64,000 nucleotides of DNA from assembly GCA_964491915.1 (NCBI GenBank), contig CAZBHS010000009.1:62001-126000 (forward strand). The letters run 5' to 3'. The stretch is from JAHELQ01 sp964491915. Lineage in GTDB: Bacteria; Acidobacteriota; Aminicenantia; UBA2199. The notes beneath the pieces are model-generated. The model had not been told where the DNA came from. It searched no databases and saw nothing but the letters and a program-made list of their open reading frames with translations. A program made the position numbers and the translations under genes. Positions 33,667-42,678 of this stretch are shown piece by piece (the stretch's first letter is position 1; the number at the start of each line of letters is the position of its first letter).

Positions 33667-36539
33667 CCGAACAAACAGACCTACCCCCCTTAAAGGTCTG
33701 ACACACCAAGCCACAACATCCCTACTTGCCCTGCGAACTACAATCAGCCAACTGGTCCTACCACCACAACTGCNNNNNNNNNNTGAAACAAATCAATCAG
33801 AATTTCTCGGGTAATCACAGCAAGCCCATTATACTGATAGGTGGAGCTGGAACTGGAAAAACCAGTACCCTCAAAAGTATCGCGGCGAACCCCACGCGAC
33901 TGAATGCAGACACATATGCCGTTTATATCGATTCTCGCACATACCCCCCCCGCAACCTCGCGGATCTTGTTGCAAGATTTTTCAACGATATTCACGAACA
34001 GATTAAGAAAAAAGGTCTTCCAGTGAAACCTGGAATATTGCCTATTCTTTCAAAACCCACTCCCGACAACATTAAAGAATTTCTCGACCTAATAAAACCG
34101 GTCACCCAAAAGAAAGTATCGATTATCATCATTGTGGATGAATTCGAATACATGATGGATGAAGGGGACGACTATACCCAAAAATTCTTCCTGGATTGTT
34201 TTGTCGAGATAATCAATGAAGCGAATCCATTCAAACTCATTCTGGCAGTTGAAAGACAACGGGAACGCAAGAATCCACCGGACAAGCTCAAAAAATTCCT
34301 TGACAAATGTATACCAGTCAAAGTAGATGAATTTTTGAAAGAAGACGCGATAGAAAAACTAATCATGAAGCCCAGAGGGCAGCGAGCTCCAATTGACTTT
34401 ACTAAGGAATCTATAGATAGAATCACGTTCCTATGCGGTAACAACTTATACCTCCAACAACTCATCTGCTATTATATCTTCAAATATTTGAATCACAACA
34501 ATAAACGCTCATGTGAAAAGTGTGATGTGGATGCCGCTGTCGAGGTATTACTGAACGATCCGCGACCGGATTTTCAATTCGCCTGGAAGCACAAACTCGA
34601 CCTCCCTGAAAAGTTTGTGGTTTCAGCATTGGCGGACCCGGCATACACTAAACAAGAAAGCGGCTATTACTACTTAATCGAGGACACGATCATAGATGAT
34701 ATTTTAGGCCTAAAACTGTATGAATACTTATCGAAGCTTTTCAAGGAAAACAAGCTATATTCAATCAAGGGCAGGCGCTTTGAGACATACCCCTTTCGGC
34801 TACCGTTGTTTGGCATGTGGATAAAAAAAATGTATCCACTTCTAAATACAGTGGAACTCTATCTTGAAGAAATCACATCGTTATCTCTATCGGCAGTCGG
34901 CAAGATATTGAGTTCTTGCCCCAAAATCTCGTCGGCACACCAGGACAAACAATCAAATATTCTGCTACTTAGTCCAAAATGGTTTACTCTGAAAACCAAG
35001 GTAAGGGCAGACAAAGCCACCAAGGAGGACTTCCTCGAATTTACAAAATTGTTTTGCACCATCAGTTTCGGCATCGATGACACATTACGTCAGCGGGAAC
35101 CGGGATATTTTTCCTTTCCGATTCACGGTAGAAAAATAGGCCATTTCAAAAAAGCGGTAATATTCATTCAAGAGAAGCCCTATCTAAACAGCGATGACTG
35201 CCGACATATCCAGAACAATATATTAAGCTATGGGAGTCAAGAATTCGAAACAATATTCTTTTTGATCGCTTTTGAAAAAAACCCTCACATCGAAGAATTA
35301 CTTCAAAAAGATTTCTTGCGGATCATTTACCTTGATGAAGAAAACCTTAAGAAAATTTTATCTGATAAAAGACCGTTCGATTCTTTGAGAAAAGAAATCA
35401 TAAATCAGAGCAGCCCTTATTTTTTATCGCCGTATCACCCTGAAGGTGCCGCGATTACCACTTTTTTCGGAAGAATAAAAGTGCAACGAAGAATTCTCGC
35501 GAGTTCAAGCCAAAATTGCGCTATCGTAGGTGTTCGGCGCATTGGGAAGAGTTCTCTACTTCAGAACATCATCAATAATCTTTCACCAAACACCATTCCG
35601 ATCGATCTCGATTTGAGTCAGTGCAAGAACCTGGATATATTCATTCAAAGAATCCGCCAGCGGCTACAAGAAAATCTAAAAATAGAGCTTCCTCTTTGTT
35701 CAACCCCCAAACACTTTCATTCAATGATCCAGAGTTTGGCAAAACCATTCAAAGAGGAAAAAAAACAGCTTCTGTTTGTTTTCGATGAAATCGATAGCAT
35801 CATAAAATTCGACCGCAAAGAAAAATATTCATTGCTCCAGAGTTTCAGAGTATTGGCAAACGAAGGCTACGCGCGATTCATTATCGCCGGATTCGCTGAA
35901 TTGTTCAGAGCCAAGCGAGAGCTAAATTCCCCGCTCTATAATTTCGGGGATGTAATCCAATTAGGGCCATTATCAGAAGAAGCCGCGATGGCGCTGGTCA
36001 CCGAGCCAATGAAATCCATAGGCCTTGAATACAAAAAACCGAACGACGCGAAAATGATTTTTAAGTATACCTCGTGTCATCCAAGCCTTACCCAGTATTT
36101 TTGCCAGAGGTTGGTAAAAACGGTTGAAAAGAAACAGAACAAGAAATACAGTAGAACCATCACCAAACGCGATATCGAAAAAGTGTTCGACGACGAATAC
36201 AAAAAACATATCATCAATGATATTTATATGCTTCGCATAGGGGAAGTACCGGCAATACAAGAGTTGATTGTCGTCCTATTGGTGGAAAAATCCCATGAAA
36301 CCCAGGCGTTTGGTTTTGAAAACATCCGAAATCATTTAAGAGCTGTTGATATTAATATCGCTGACAATGAGTTGACCGAAAACCTCCAGGAATTGGAGAT
36401 CCGCTATATTCTCAAGGAAGAAAACAATGGGATCTATAGATTCCCTCTCGAAAAATTTCCAGAAATACTACGAGATAGATACATATTGGAAGATTACAAA
36501 AACAGTTTATTACAAAAGCTTAAAGAGGTGCGCCAATGA
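33663..36539 (+). CDS. Double-AAA (STAND-like) ATPase, broken here by frameshift and scaffold gap
   Basis: Roughly 950 residues. From ATG 33663 the frame reads MTEQTDLPP and then shifts at a six-C tract; in the shifted frame it continues LKGLTHQATTSLLALRTTIS up to the N-run (33774-33783). After the gap a single frame runs to 36539. Domain 1 has P-loop IGGAGTGKTS and Walker B IIIVDEFEYM. Domain 2, from about 60% along, has GVRRIGKSSLLQN and LLFVFDEIDSII. The C-terminus ends in a winged-helix-like segment. Such proteins act as signal-controlled switches. The frameshift and gap look like assembly damage. It overlaps the next ATG by four bases. Confidence 0.8.
33774..33783. other. Assembly gap (10 N)
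   Basis: Second run of ten Ns, inside the N-terminal region of the double-AAA ATPase. True length unknown. A likely single-base error in the C-tract about 90 bases upstream supports low-quality contig ends. Confidence 0.98.
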
Positions 36540-39397
36540 AACAGTTATTCAAATACGAGCAACCGCTACATCCTGAAAAAGACCGGGATATCCTGGTCAA
36601 AAGACAAAATCAGGTAAATGAAATCATCAATGAAATTCTGCGAGGAAAATTCTGGGCAATCTATGGTCCCCGGAAAATCGGGAAAACCACACTTCTAAAC
36701 CAGGTCAAACACGAGCTATCCGGCCCCTACCGCTGCATTTACGTTGATTGCCGCAATTCACCGAACTCCCCTCAACATTTCTTCCAATGGTTCATGAACA
36801 AAGTTCAAGAGGAATTGGGAATAAAAAGCCCCGACTTAATCGATGCGAACCAAGATCGCACAGACGCCCCTTACGAAAATCTGACCGATTTTCTGCAAAA
36901 TCTTTTAATTGACAAGCAAGAGGGCGACCAAGGTCTGATCTTTTTGATTGATGAAATCGAACAAGTTCCCGCGCTGGAAGATTTCCTTGGATGCTGGAGA
37001 AGAATTCATGAAGCCCGACATAACAACGACAAACTCAAAACTATCAAATCAGTAGTCGTGACCGGCAGCACCAACCTCATAAAACTATCTATCGGAGAAT
37101 CGTCTCCCTACAATATCGCCAAGCAAATACAACTGGAAGATTTCTCGAAGGAAGATTTTCTCGATCTATGCGACCGGATATTCAACAAAGACACACAAGT
37201 TCTTTTTACTGAAAAAGATAAAAATTATTTGTATAACCAATTGGGCGGACATCCGCAAATGGTGCAACACGCGCTAAACGAACTAGCCCTTTCACAACAG
37301 AAAAAGGACGCGCCGATCACCCGGCCGGATGTGAATAATGCTTTAAAGAATCTTAGAGAACAAAACACCTGCCTCAAGATTCTCAAGCATCAGGTGCGTA
37401 ACGATGACCAGTTGCAGGAGCTCATCATCGATATTTCCAAAGGAAAAACCCCGATCCCCTTCTTCCGCCACGATGAATACGCGCTAAAAGGAACTGGGGT
37501 CATAAGAAAAGGGAAAAAAGGAGAATGCGCTTTTCGGAACAAACTATTCAAGAGTTATCTGGATAACCTCAAAATTGTCAAATCCCTTTACCTTCAAACC
37601 GTAGAAGACCTCATGCGTTCAACCGTAACCGCTGAAAATTTTGAGGATCTCTCTCAGACTATCGTCAAGCGTTGCGCAGAATTCTTGAACTCGGAACTTT
37701 GTACACTCTGGAAAATCAAAAAAGCTAAAGATATGGATATGCTGATGTTGGCAGAAGGTGTAGGGCTCCCCGGAGAACCAAGTAGTCTCGATCCTTCCTA
37801 TAGGGTGTATTTCGGCACAAAAAACGAAACTGATATTCCGGGAATCGCTCCTTACGCTATTATAAAAGACAAACCGGTGTGCATCAATTCCTACGAGGAA
37901 CTCATCAATCATCCCAACTTCGATGAAGAATTCTTCAACAAAATTTGGGGAAAACCCGAAAGGGGAAAATTCAAATCTTTATTAATTCTCCCACTTAAAC
38001 TAGACAAAGTAATTCTCGGTATTATTCGCTGGGAAAACATCGATAATCCGACAGGCTTTTCCGAGGACGATGTTAAACTGGCGAAAAAATTAGCTCCATT
38101 TATCTCGATTGTCCTGAAATCAATGAATTACAGGAATGAGCGAATCGGAACCCGCCAACGGCTTCTCAAAGAATTAGCTGAATCATTTTTTAAAACCAAG
38201 GATCCCAGAGAATTAAATCGACAAATCGTCAAAAAAATCGCTGAATTATTGGATGCGGATATTTGCAGTATGTGGCTTTATTCCTCTGAAAACGACAATT
38301 TGCGAATGAGCGCCGCTGAAGGTATTAATTTCCCCTTTGAAAAAGCTCCCATATACAAGTTAGCTGCCGATACAGTAGATGGCGCAGACATTGACGGCCT
38401 TACAGCCTGGGTCGCAATTCGTAAGCTCCCGTTTTATGCTGAAAACTTCGATGAACTGAAAAATCACACGTCCTGGAGAGGCAAATGGGATGAAATGCAA
38501 TGGGAAGGCAATCCGGAAAATCTATTCAGCTCTTTGTATGCTGTTCCTCTCATTGGAGAAGAAGGCAAACTTGTCGGCGTTCTAAAAATCGAACGCAAAA
38601 AAAAGAAAAAACCATTCGGCGATGTTGACCGGGCGGTTCTTGACCTAATGGCGGTTGTGGTCAGCCTGGGATTTACGTTAATCTCCCAACGGCGCGATGA
38701 TCTAATGTTTGACTTCTTTCATCTGCTCAAACAACCGGCAAGTAACGCCACAATGGTTTGTTTCGAATTAGAGAAAGAGTTTAAGCGGGAAGAAGGTCCT
38801 CGAATGGAACGAATCGAAAAACGGTTAGGTCAACTAGCACGAAATCTACAAACAATGAGAACCTGGAGCGGCAATGTCTACTCCATGGCGACCGCTAATG
38901 CCATTGGGGAAAATGGAGATAAAAGAGAAAGCCCCCTTCAAAAAATATTAGAAACCATCGTTAATGACTTTCAAAACTCATTTCCGGATTTCAGATTCAA
39001 TATTGATGGTAGTGTGAGCCATAACAAGATTCTTTTGTCGGAATTGGAAGAAAGAAAATTCAAGGTAGTTCTGGATAATATTTTATTCAACAGTATCAAA
39101 TACTCAGACGAAGATTCATCCGCCAATATATCTGCATCATCCCAAAATGGGAATCTAGAGATTAGAATACAGGATTTCGGTCAGGGAATTGCCCCGGAAG
39201 ACCTACCCTATATCTTCAAACCCAATTTTACCAGAGGCTCTGATAAATGGCCGGAGAGCCTGGGCATGGGATTGGCGACTGTAGAAAGGGTGTTGAATGA
39301 GTTTGGATGGAAAAAGAAAGTAAACAGTGAATTAAATAAAGGGACTGAATTTATCATTTTCGTTCCAGAAAAAAGATGGAGGAAACATGAATCATAA
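36536..39397 (+). CDS. Hybrid AAA-GAF-GAF histidine kinase
   Basis: A 953-residue protein. Residues 1-350 are an AAA/STAND ATPase with P-loop IYGPRKIGKTTLL and Walker B LIFLIDEIEQV. Two GAF-like domains follow, about 360-545 and 550-735, each with the FxSLLxLPLxL / LFSSLYAVPL strand. The H-box is FFHLLKQPASNA, phosphoacceptor His 729. The ATPase end has the N-box ILFNSIKYSDED, G1 QDFGQGIAPEDLPY and G2 SLGMGLATVERV. No membrane helix is present, so it is a cytosolic sensor. Its ATPase module resembles the second module of the upstream protein. It overlaps the response regulator gene by eleven bases, which pairs kinase and regulator. Confidence 0.85.
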   Translation: MKQLFKYEQPLHPEKDRDILVKRQNQVNEIINEILRGKFWAIYGPRKIGKTTLLNQVKHELSGPYRCIYVDCRNSPNSPQHFFQWFMNKVQEELGIKSPDLIDANQDRTDAPYENLTDFLQNLLIDKQEGDQGLIFLIDEIEQVPALEDFLGCWRRIHEARHNNDKLKTIKSVVVTGSTNLIKLSIGESSPYNIAKQIQLEDFSKEDFLDLCDRIFNKDTQVLFTEKDKNYLYNQLGGHPQMVQHALNELALSQQKKDAPITRPDVNNALKNLREQNTCLKILKHQVRNDDQLQELIIDISKGKTPIPFFRHDEYALKGTGVIRKGKKGECAFRNKLFKSYLDNLKIVKSLYLQTVEDLMRSTVTAENFEDLSQTIVKRCAEFLNSELCTLWKIKKAKDMDMLMLAEGVGLPGEPSSLDPSYRVYFGTKNETDIPGIAPYAIIKDKPVCINSYEELINHPNFDEEFFNKIWGKPERGKFKSLLILPLKLDKVILGIIRWENIDNPTGFSEDDVKLAKKLAPFISIVLKSMNYRNERIGTRQRLLKELAESFFKTKDPRELNRQIVKKIAELLDADICSMWLYSSENDNLRMSAAEGINFPFEKAPIYKLAADTVDGADIDGLTAWVAIRKLPFYAENFDELKNHTSWRGKWDEMQWEGNPENLFSSLYAVPLIGEEGKLVGVLKIERKKKKKPFGDVDRAVLDLMAVVVSLGFTLISQRRDDLMFDFFHLLKQPASNATMVCFELEKEFKREEGPRMERIEKRLGQLARNLQTMRTWSGNVYSMATANAIGENGDKRESPLQKILETIVNDFQNSFPDFRFNIDGSVSHNKILLSELEERKFKVVLDNILFNSIKYSDEDSSANISASSQNGNLEIRIQDFGQGIAPEDLPYIFKPNFTRGSDKWPESLGMGLATVERVLNEFGWKKKVNSELNKGTEFIIFVPEKRWRKHES

Positions 39398-39809
39398 AAA
39401 CCAGGAAAATCAAACGCCAGAGCCTTCGAAGCGGATTGCCGTCATCGAAGATGATTCCACGATCAAAGATTTAGTGGAAGACTTTTTGCAGGATGAAGGG
39501 TATGACTATGAATCCTTTGCTTCTCCCGAAGAATTCCATAAGTCGAACACCAAGTCCTTTAATGTCATTATTTCAGACATTTTGCTCCAAGACAGAAGGA
39601 CTGCGGGTGTGGATCTGGTTGTAAAGTATATCGAAGAATGTTCGGCTCCTGAAGATAAAAAAGTTATCTTTATCTCTAATTTTGGTCGTGATAGCCTTCA
39701 ACCTCAATTAGATGAATTGGAGAAGTACGGATGCCAATACACATGGCTATCGAAACCATTCAGTATGCTGGATTTATTTGAAGAAATCGAAACTGGAGAA
39801 AAGCGATGA
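39387..39809 (+). CDS. Single-domain response regulator
   Basis: A 140-residue receiver with no output domain. The acidic pocket is VIEDDST, the phosphoacceptor Asp 64 is in IISDILLQD, the switch Ser/Thr in FISNFG and the conserved Lys 123 in LSKPF. A roughly 15-residue polar extension precedes the domain. It lies between the histidine kinase and the cyclase and overlaps both, so it likely relays phosphate to control the cyclase or the ATPases. Confidence 0.9.
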   Translation: MNHKNQENQTPEPSKRIAVIEDDSTIKDLVEDFLQDEGYDYESFASPEEFHKSNTKSFNVIISDILLQDRRTAGVDLVVKYIEECSAPEDKKVIFISNFGRDSLQPQLDELEKYGCQYTWLSKPFSMLDLFEEIETGEKR

Positions 39810-41161
39810 CAGAAAAAAACTGGATTACTTACGAAACGAATATCACTCCATATAAAATTATTAGCGGAATTGACATCAAAAAATCTCCTCAGGAGAATTT
39901 TGTTAGAATATTTACTCGTTTTCTCAAAAAGTTTTTACTTCTTTTGAATAAAGAGCAAGGTATCCATCTATTTTATAATTCTGATTTTTCTGAAGCGCAT
40001 TTTATATTTGAAAAATGGAAATCTTCCAGAGCAACTGCCTATAGCAAAACTACGAATAAGGAACTATTGAATTGGATTGAAATTTACAATCTGGATAAAT
40101 CAATAGATCAAAAAGATTTGCCCCAAATATTTGATCTAACAGAACAAAAAATCATTAAAATTCTAAAGGGCATGTTTCCAGAATCTTTCCCAAATGGCTC
40201 AAATGTAAAACTAACATTCCTTCCATTTAACTTAGAAGACTTAAACCTCGGTTACTTTATCCTCTGGGGAACCCGAAAAAAAAATCGCTCTAGTGATTTT
40301 AGCAAAACAACAGTTCAGGGATGGCTCTACTCCTGGTATAGTTGTTTGCGGCAATATATACAAATGACATTCAAAATTTCGAAGAATATTTATTTGCCTG
40401 AGTACCTTACGCCAGGAAAGAAGCAGGTGGCGATTTTGTTTGCCGATATCAGGAATTTTACTCCGTTGACAGATATTTTACTGCGTCGCACCGGTCAAAT
40501 GGAGAATTCCGACATCCTTCAGAATATAGTCAAGACATTTTATAAAGAAATGTCGGAGGTCATTCATCGGAATAGTAGCGGGCGAATCGATAAATTCCTT
40601 GGAGATGGAATTATGGCTATCTTTGGGGAACAAAAAGGTATAAATGAAGATCCGGCGTGCGATGCTGTTTTGGTTGCCGGGAAGATGGTCGAGCGGTTCG
40701 ATGAATTGAAAAAGGAATGGAAACAGGCGGCATTTGGAAATGAGTTTGAAAAAGAGTTCAACGCAACCGTAGAGATAGATCTAGGGATTGGGATAGACTA
40801 CGGTAGTGTTTTCTTTGAAATGCTGGGAGACGATAATCATAAGGAATATAGCGCCATCGGAGATCATGTCAACTTTGCCAGCCGCCTAAAGGGAGTTGCC
40901 GCTAAAGATGATGACCAAAACAGGAAACGTCCGCCGATTATCATCAGTCGCACGACCCATAGTTGTTGCGAAGAGCTATTGAAAAAGAAAGAGATAATAC
41001 CGTTGGATGTCAAGGGGAAGCCCTATAAGTATGAATGCTATGGGATTTATCCCGAAGATTTAATCGATGATAGTAAAACGGATTCGGAAGAAGTCTCAGA
41101 GCATGACGAGATCCCGCAGCCGGTTGCAGAAGACCGGGATACGATTGAGGATTTGAATTAA
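39806..41161 (+). CDS. Class III adenylate/guanylate cyclase
   Basis: A 451-residue cytosolic protein. Residues 1-195 are a sensor-like region without a motif I recognise. The catalytic domain starts QVAILFADIRNFTPL; metal-binding aspartates are Asp 214 and Asp 267 (KFLGDGIMAIFG). The transition-state residues are in GDHVNFASRLKG, after KEYSAIG. It should make cAMP or cGMP, most likely cAMP, but substrate cannot be fixed by eye. An acidic tail (DDSKTDSEEVSEHDE) ends it. The start overlaps the response regulator stop by four bases. Confidence 0.9.
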   Translation: MTEKNWITYETNITPYKIISGIDIKKSPQENFVRIFTRFLKKFLLLLNKEQGIHLFYNSDFSEAHFIFEKWKSSRATAYSKTTNKELLNWIEIYNLDKSIDQKDLPQIFDLTEQKIIKILKGMFPESFPNGSNVKLTFLPFNLEDLNLGYFILWGTRKKNRSSDFSKTTVQGWLYSWYSCLRQYIQMTFKISKNIYLPEYLTPGKKQVAILFADIRNFTPLTDILLRRTGQMENSDILQNIVKTFYKEMSEVIHRNSSGRIDKFLGDGIMAIFGEQKGINEDPACDAVLVAGKMVERFDELKKEWKQAAFGNEFEKEFNATVEIDLGIGIDYGSVFFEMLGDDNHKEYSAIGDHVNFASRLKGVAAKDDDQNRKRPPIIISRTTHSCCEELLKKKEIIPLDVKGKPYKYECYGIYPEDLIDDSKTDSEEVSEHDEIPQPVAEDRDTIEDLN

Positions 41162-41178
41162 GCGAATTGGAGGTGTAG

Positions 41179-41525
41179 ATGAAGTCTCGGGTTGTGGTGG
41201 TTGAGGATGATGGGACGGTTGGGGATTTGATTCTGGATTTTGTGCAGTGAGATCTACCTAAGATCGTTTGGCCAATCGTCTTCATCTAATGGCGCCGTTG
41301 CATCTTCATGAAACACAGCTCCCATTAATTTGGGGTTCTGCTTCAAGGGTTTACGGTTGGTGTCGATTTTTACCTCTCTTTTATACTATTTAAGTCTAGC
41401 GTAAAATATTCACAAAGTCAATCCAGGTGGTCGAGGGGCGGATGAAAACTCTTGCGGTTGAGCCGCCGATCATATTCAAACCGTTTGATATGTGTGAGTT
41501 GGAAACGTTTCTTTCCGGGTTGTAG
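41179..41525 (+). pseudogene. Broken second response-regulator gene
   Basis: After GGAGGTGTAG an ORF reads MKSRVVVVEDDGTVGDLILD then FVQ and stops (41179-41250). This is the beta1/acidic-pocket start of a receiver, close to the intact upstream regulator. About 150 bases further, an open frame (about 41412-41525) ends with IIFKPFDMCELETFLSGL, the conserved-Lys helix and C-terminus of a receiver. The middle, including the phosphoacceptor, is replaced by unrelated sequence. A duplicated regulator disrupted by deletion plus insertion is the simplest reading. Confidence 0.65.
41254..41367 (-). pseudogene. Possible antitoxin-like fragment lacking a start codon
   Basis: The minus-strand frame reads REVKIDTNRKPLKQNPKLMG, followed by AVFHEDATAPLDEDDWPNDL and a stop. 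The tail resembles the Gly/Asp-rich ends of small antitoxins of the DUF2281/AbrB type. It is open back to a stop near 41386 but has no ATG, GTG or TTG with a ribosome-binding site. It fills most of the gap inside the broken response regulator and may be the inserted remnant. Low confidence. Confidence 0.3.
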
Positions 41526-41536
41526 ATGATGGGAGG

Positions 41537-41563
41537 GAGGTGGGAATTTCTCCCACCTCTTTT
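41537..41563 (+). terminator. Terminator at the end of the island
   Basis: GAGGTGGGA-ATTTC-TCCCACCTC, a perfect nine-pair stem followed by TTTTG. It lies just after the broken response regulator remnant and would end the island transcript. Confidence 0.75.
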
Positions 41564-41581
41564 GTGTCAAGCATTCCAGAA

Positions 41582-41776
41582 CTAAATGCAGCCGCCGACG
41601 ACGCACGAACAGTTTTCGTCGGTGAGGCAGTGAGCCCACTCGGAGACGCAGGTGGCCCAAAAGTCCGTCCGAGGATAAATTTCCCCGCCCTTTACGTTCT
41701 CCATCGCCCGGTCATCCAGGTTTGAGACCGTCTTTCTGTTCAAAACCAATTTTCTGTTGATTGAGTGTTTTTTCAT
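41582..41776 (-). CDS. Lanthipeptide-like GG-leader precursor 5 (distant copy)
   Basis: A 64-residue peptide. The leader INRKLVLNRKTVSNLDDRAM, then ENVKGG, precedes core C-x6-C-x5-C-S-C-x4-C ending SCVVGGCI. It lies 12 kb from the main array, with the ATPase-kinase island between. AAAGGAGGAACCAT precedes the ATG. Conserved Ser (+2 of Cys1) and Thr (+2 of Cys2) are kept. No modification enzyme is nearby. Confidence 0.87.
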   Translation of the reverse strand: MKKHSINRKLVLNRKTVSNLDDRAMENVKGGEIYPRTDFWATCVSEWAHCLTDENCSCVVGGCI

Positions 41777-41840
41777 ATGGTTCCTCCTTTATATATGGTC
41801 CGTTCTTTCAAACGTTCCCTTTAAAAAATTACTAATTTTG

Positions 41841-41869
41841 ACTATAAACCAACCGGAAATCATTGTCAA
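41841..41869 (-). promoter_or_regulatory. Promoter of precursor 5, homologous to the array operon promoter
   Basis: TTGACA (41869-41864), 17 bases, TATAGT (41846-41841). The spacer GATTTCCGGTTGGTT and the AATTTTTTAAAGGGA downstream match the minus-strand promoter at 31105-31133 (GATTTTTGGTTGGTA, AATTTTTGAAGGGA). Confidence 0.75.
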
Positions 41870-41890
41870 ACGAATCGATATATATTCGCT

Positions 41891-42180
41891 GTGATCCAAA
41901 TTGTATCACGAACGCTTCAAATCGAATCGCTTGTATACGGATTTGTATCGCCACCATCACAATTTGAATCATGGGTATCACAATTTGAATCATGGGTATC
42001 ACAATTTGAATCACGACTATCACGATTTGGATCACGACTATCACGATTTGAATCACGACTATCACAATTTGAATCACGACTATCACGATTTGAATCATGG
42101 GTATCACAATTTGGATCATGGGTATCACGATTTGAATCACCATGTGGCGCATTTGCATCACAAGGGATACATTTTGTATC
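41891..42180. repeat. Nine 21-bp direct repeats flanked by palindromes
   Basis: From 41956 to 42144, nine head-to-tail 21-bp units have the consensus ATCACRATTTGRATCAYGRST. Starts are 41956, 41977, 41998, 42019, 42040, 42061, 42082, 42103 and 42124. Degenerate copies extend both ways. Every unit carries the half-site TTGRATCAY on the plus strand. The array is bounded by palindromes made of similar half-sites: GTGATCCAA-A-TTGTATCAC (41891-41909) and GATACA-TTT-TGTATC (42166-42180). Twenty-one base pairs are two helical turns, so all sites face the same side of the DNA. It fills the 478-base gap upstream of the XRE gene and is probably a regulator-binding array. Confidence 0.9.
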
Positions 42181-42254
42181 AATCTGTGGCAAATTGAATC
42201 TATTTGCATAAACCATTCGCCCGGATTTTCGTATATTATGGGCAGGAGGATATA

Positions 42255-42656
42255 ATGTCAATGGATCGAATGGAAGCGCAGAAAGAAATCGGGCCGCGGT
42301 TCAGGAAAATCAGGCTGGATTTGGGATATACCCAGGAGCAGATGGCGGCCCACTTTAAGATGAAGCGGCCGGGGTACCGGCGGTATGAGGGAGGGGAAAC
42401 CTTTCCGGGTGTTCAGGCTTTGAAAATGTTGGCGGATAACTTCAACGTGTCGCTGGAGTGGTTGATTCGGGGCGAGGGGCCGATGTATCGCCAGGAAGAA
42501 AAGGTTCAAACACCGGCCCCAGAGTTTGAAGATGTCAAACAGGATATTCGCGAGTTGGTGGTCCAGATGGAAAAGGTTCCCCTACTCCGCTTCAAGATTC
42601 TCAGCTTCTTTCACCAATTCAAGATAGACCACATCGACCTCTTCGCCGAAGGGTGA
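42255..42656 (+). CDS. XRE-family regulator next to the repeat array
   Basis: A 133-residue protein. The N-terminal HTH spans about residues 10-65 (FRKIRLDLGYTQEQMAAHFKM, YRRYEGGETFPGVQALKMLA) and ends FNVSLEWLIRGEGPMY. The C-terminal region DIRELVVQMEKVPLLRFKIL has a counterpart in the second XRE protein (54541-54987). ATG 42255 has GGCAGGAGG seven bases ahead; the frame is open to 42204 but without a ribosome-binding site. The repeat array directly upstream suggests it binds there and controls itself. Confidence 0.87.
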   Translation: MSMDRMEAQKEIGPRFRKIRLDLGYTQEQMAAHFKMKRPGYRRYEGGETFPGVQALKMLADNFNVSLEWLIRGEGPMYRQEEKVQTPAPEFEDVKQDIRELVVQMEKVPLLRFKILSFFHQFKIDHIDLFAEG

Positions 42657-42678
42657 TCGCCCTTTAATGTTAAAAAAA

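Noticed and set aside
41956..42144. CRISPR array
   Set aside because: Units are contiguous tandem repeats with no unique spacers, and no cas gene is present.
41832..42261. Four overlapping 98-125 residue ORFs on both strands
   Set aside because: They are by-products of the 21-bp repeat (a multiple of three leaves frames open) and encode only low-complexity repeats such as HDLNHDYHN.
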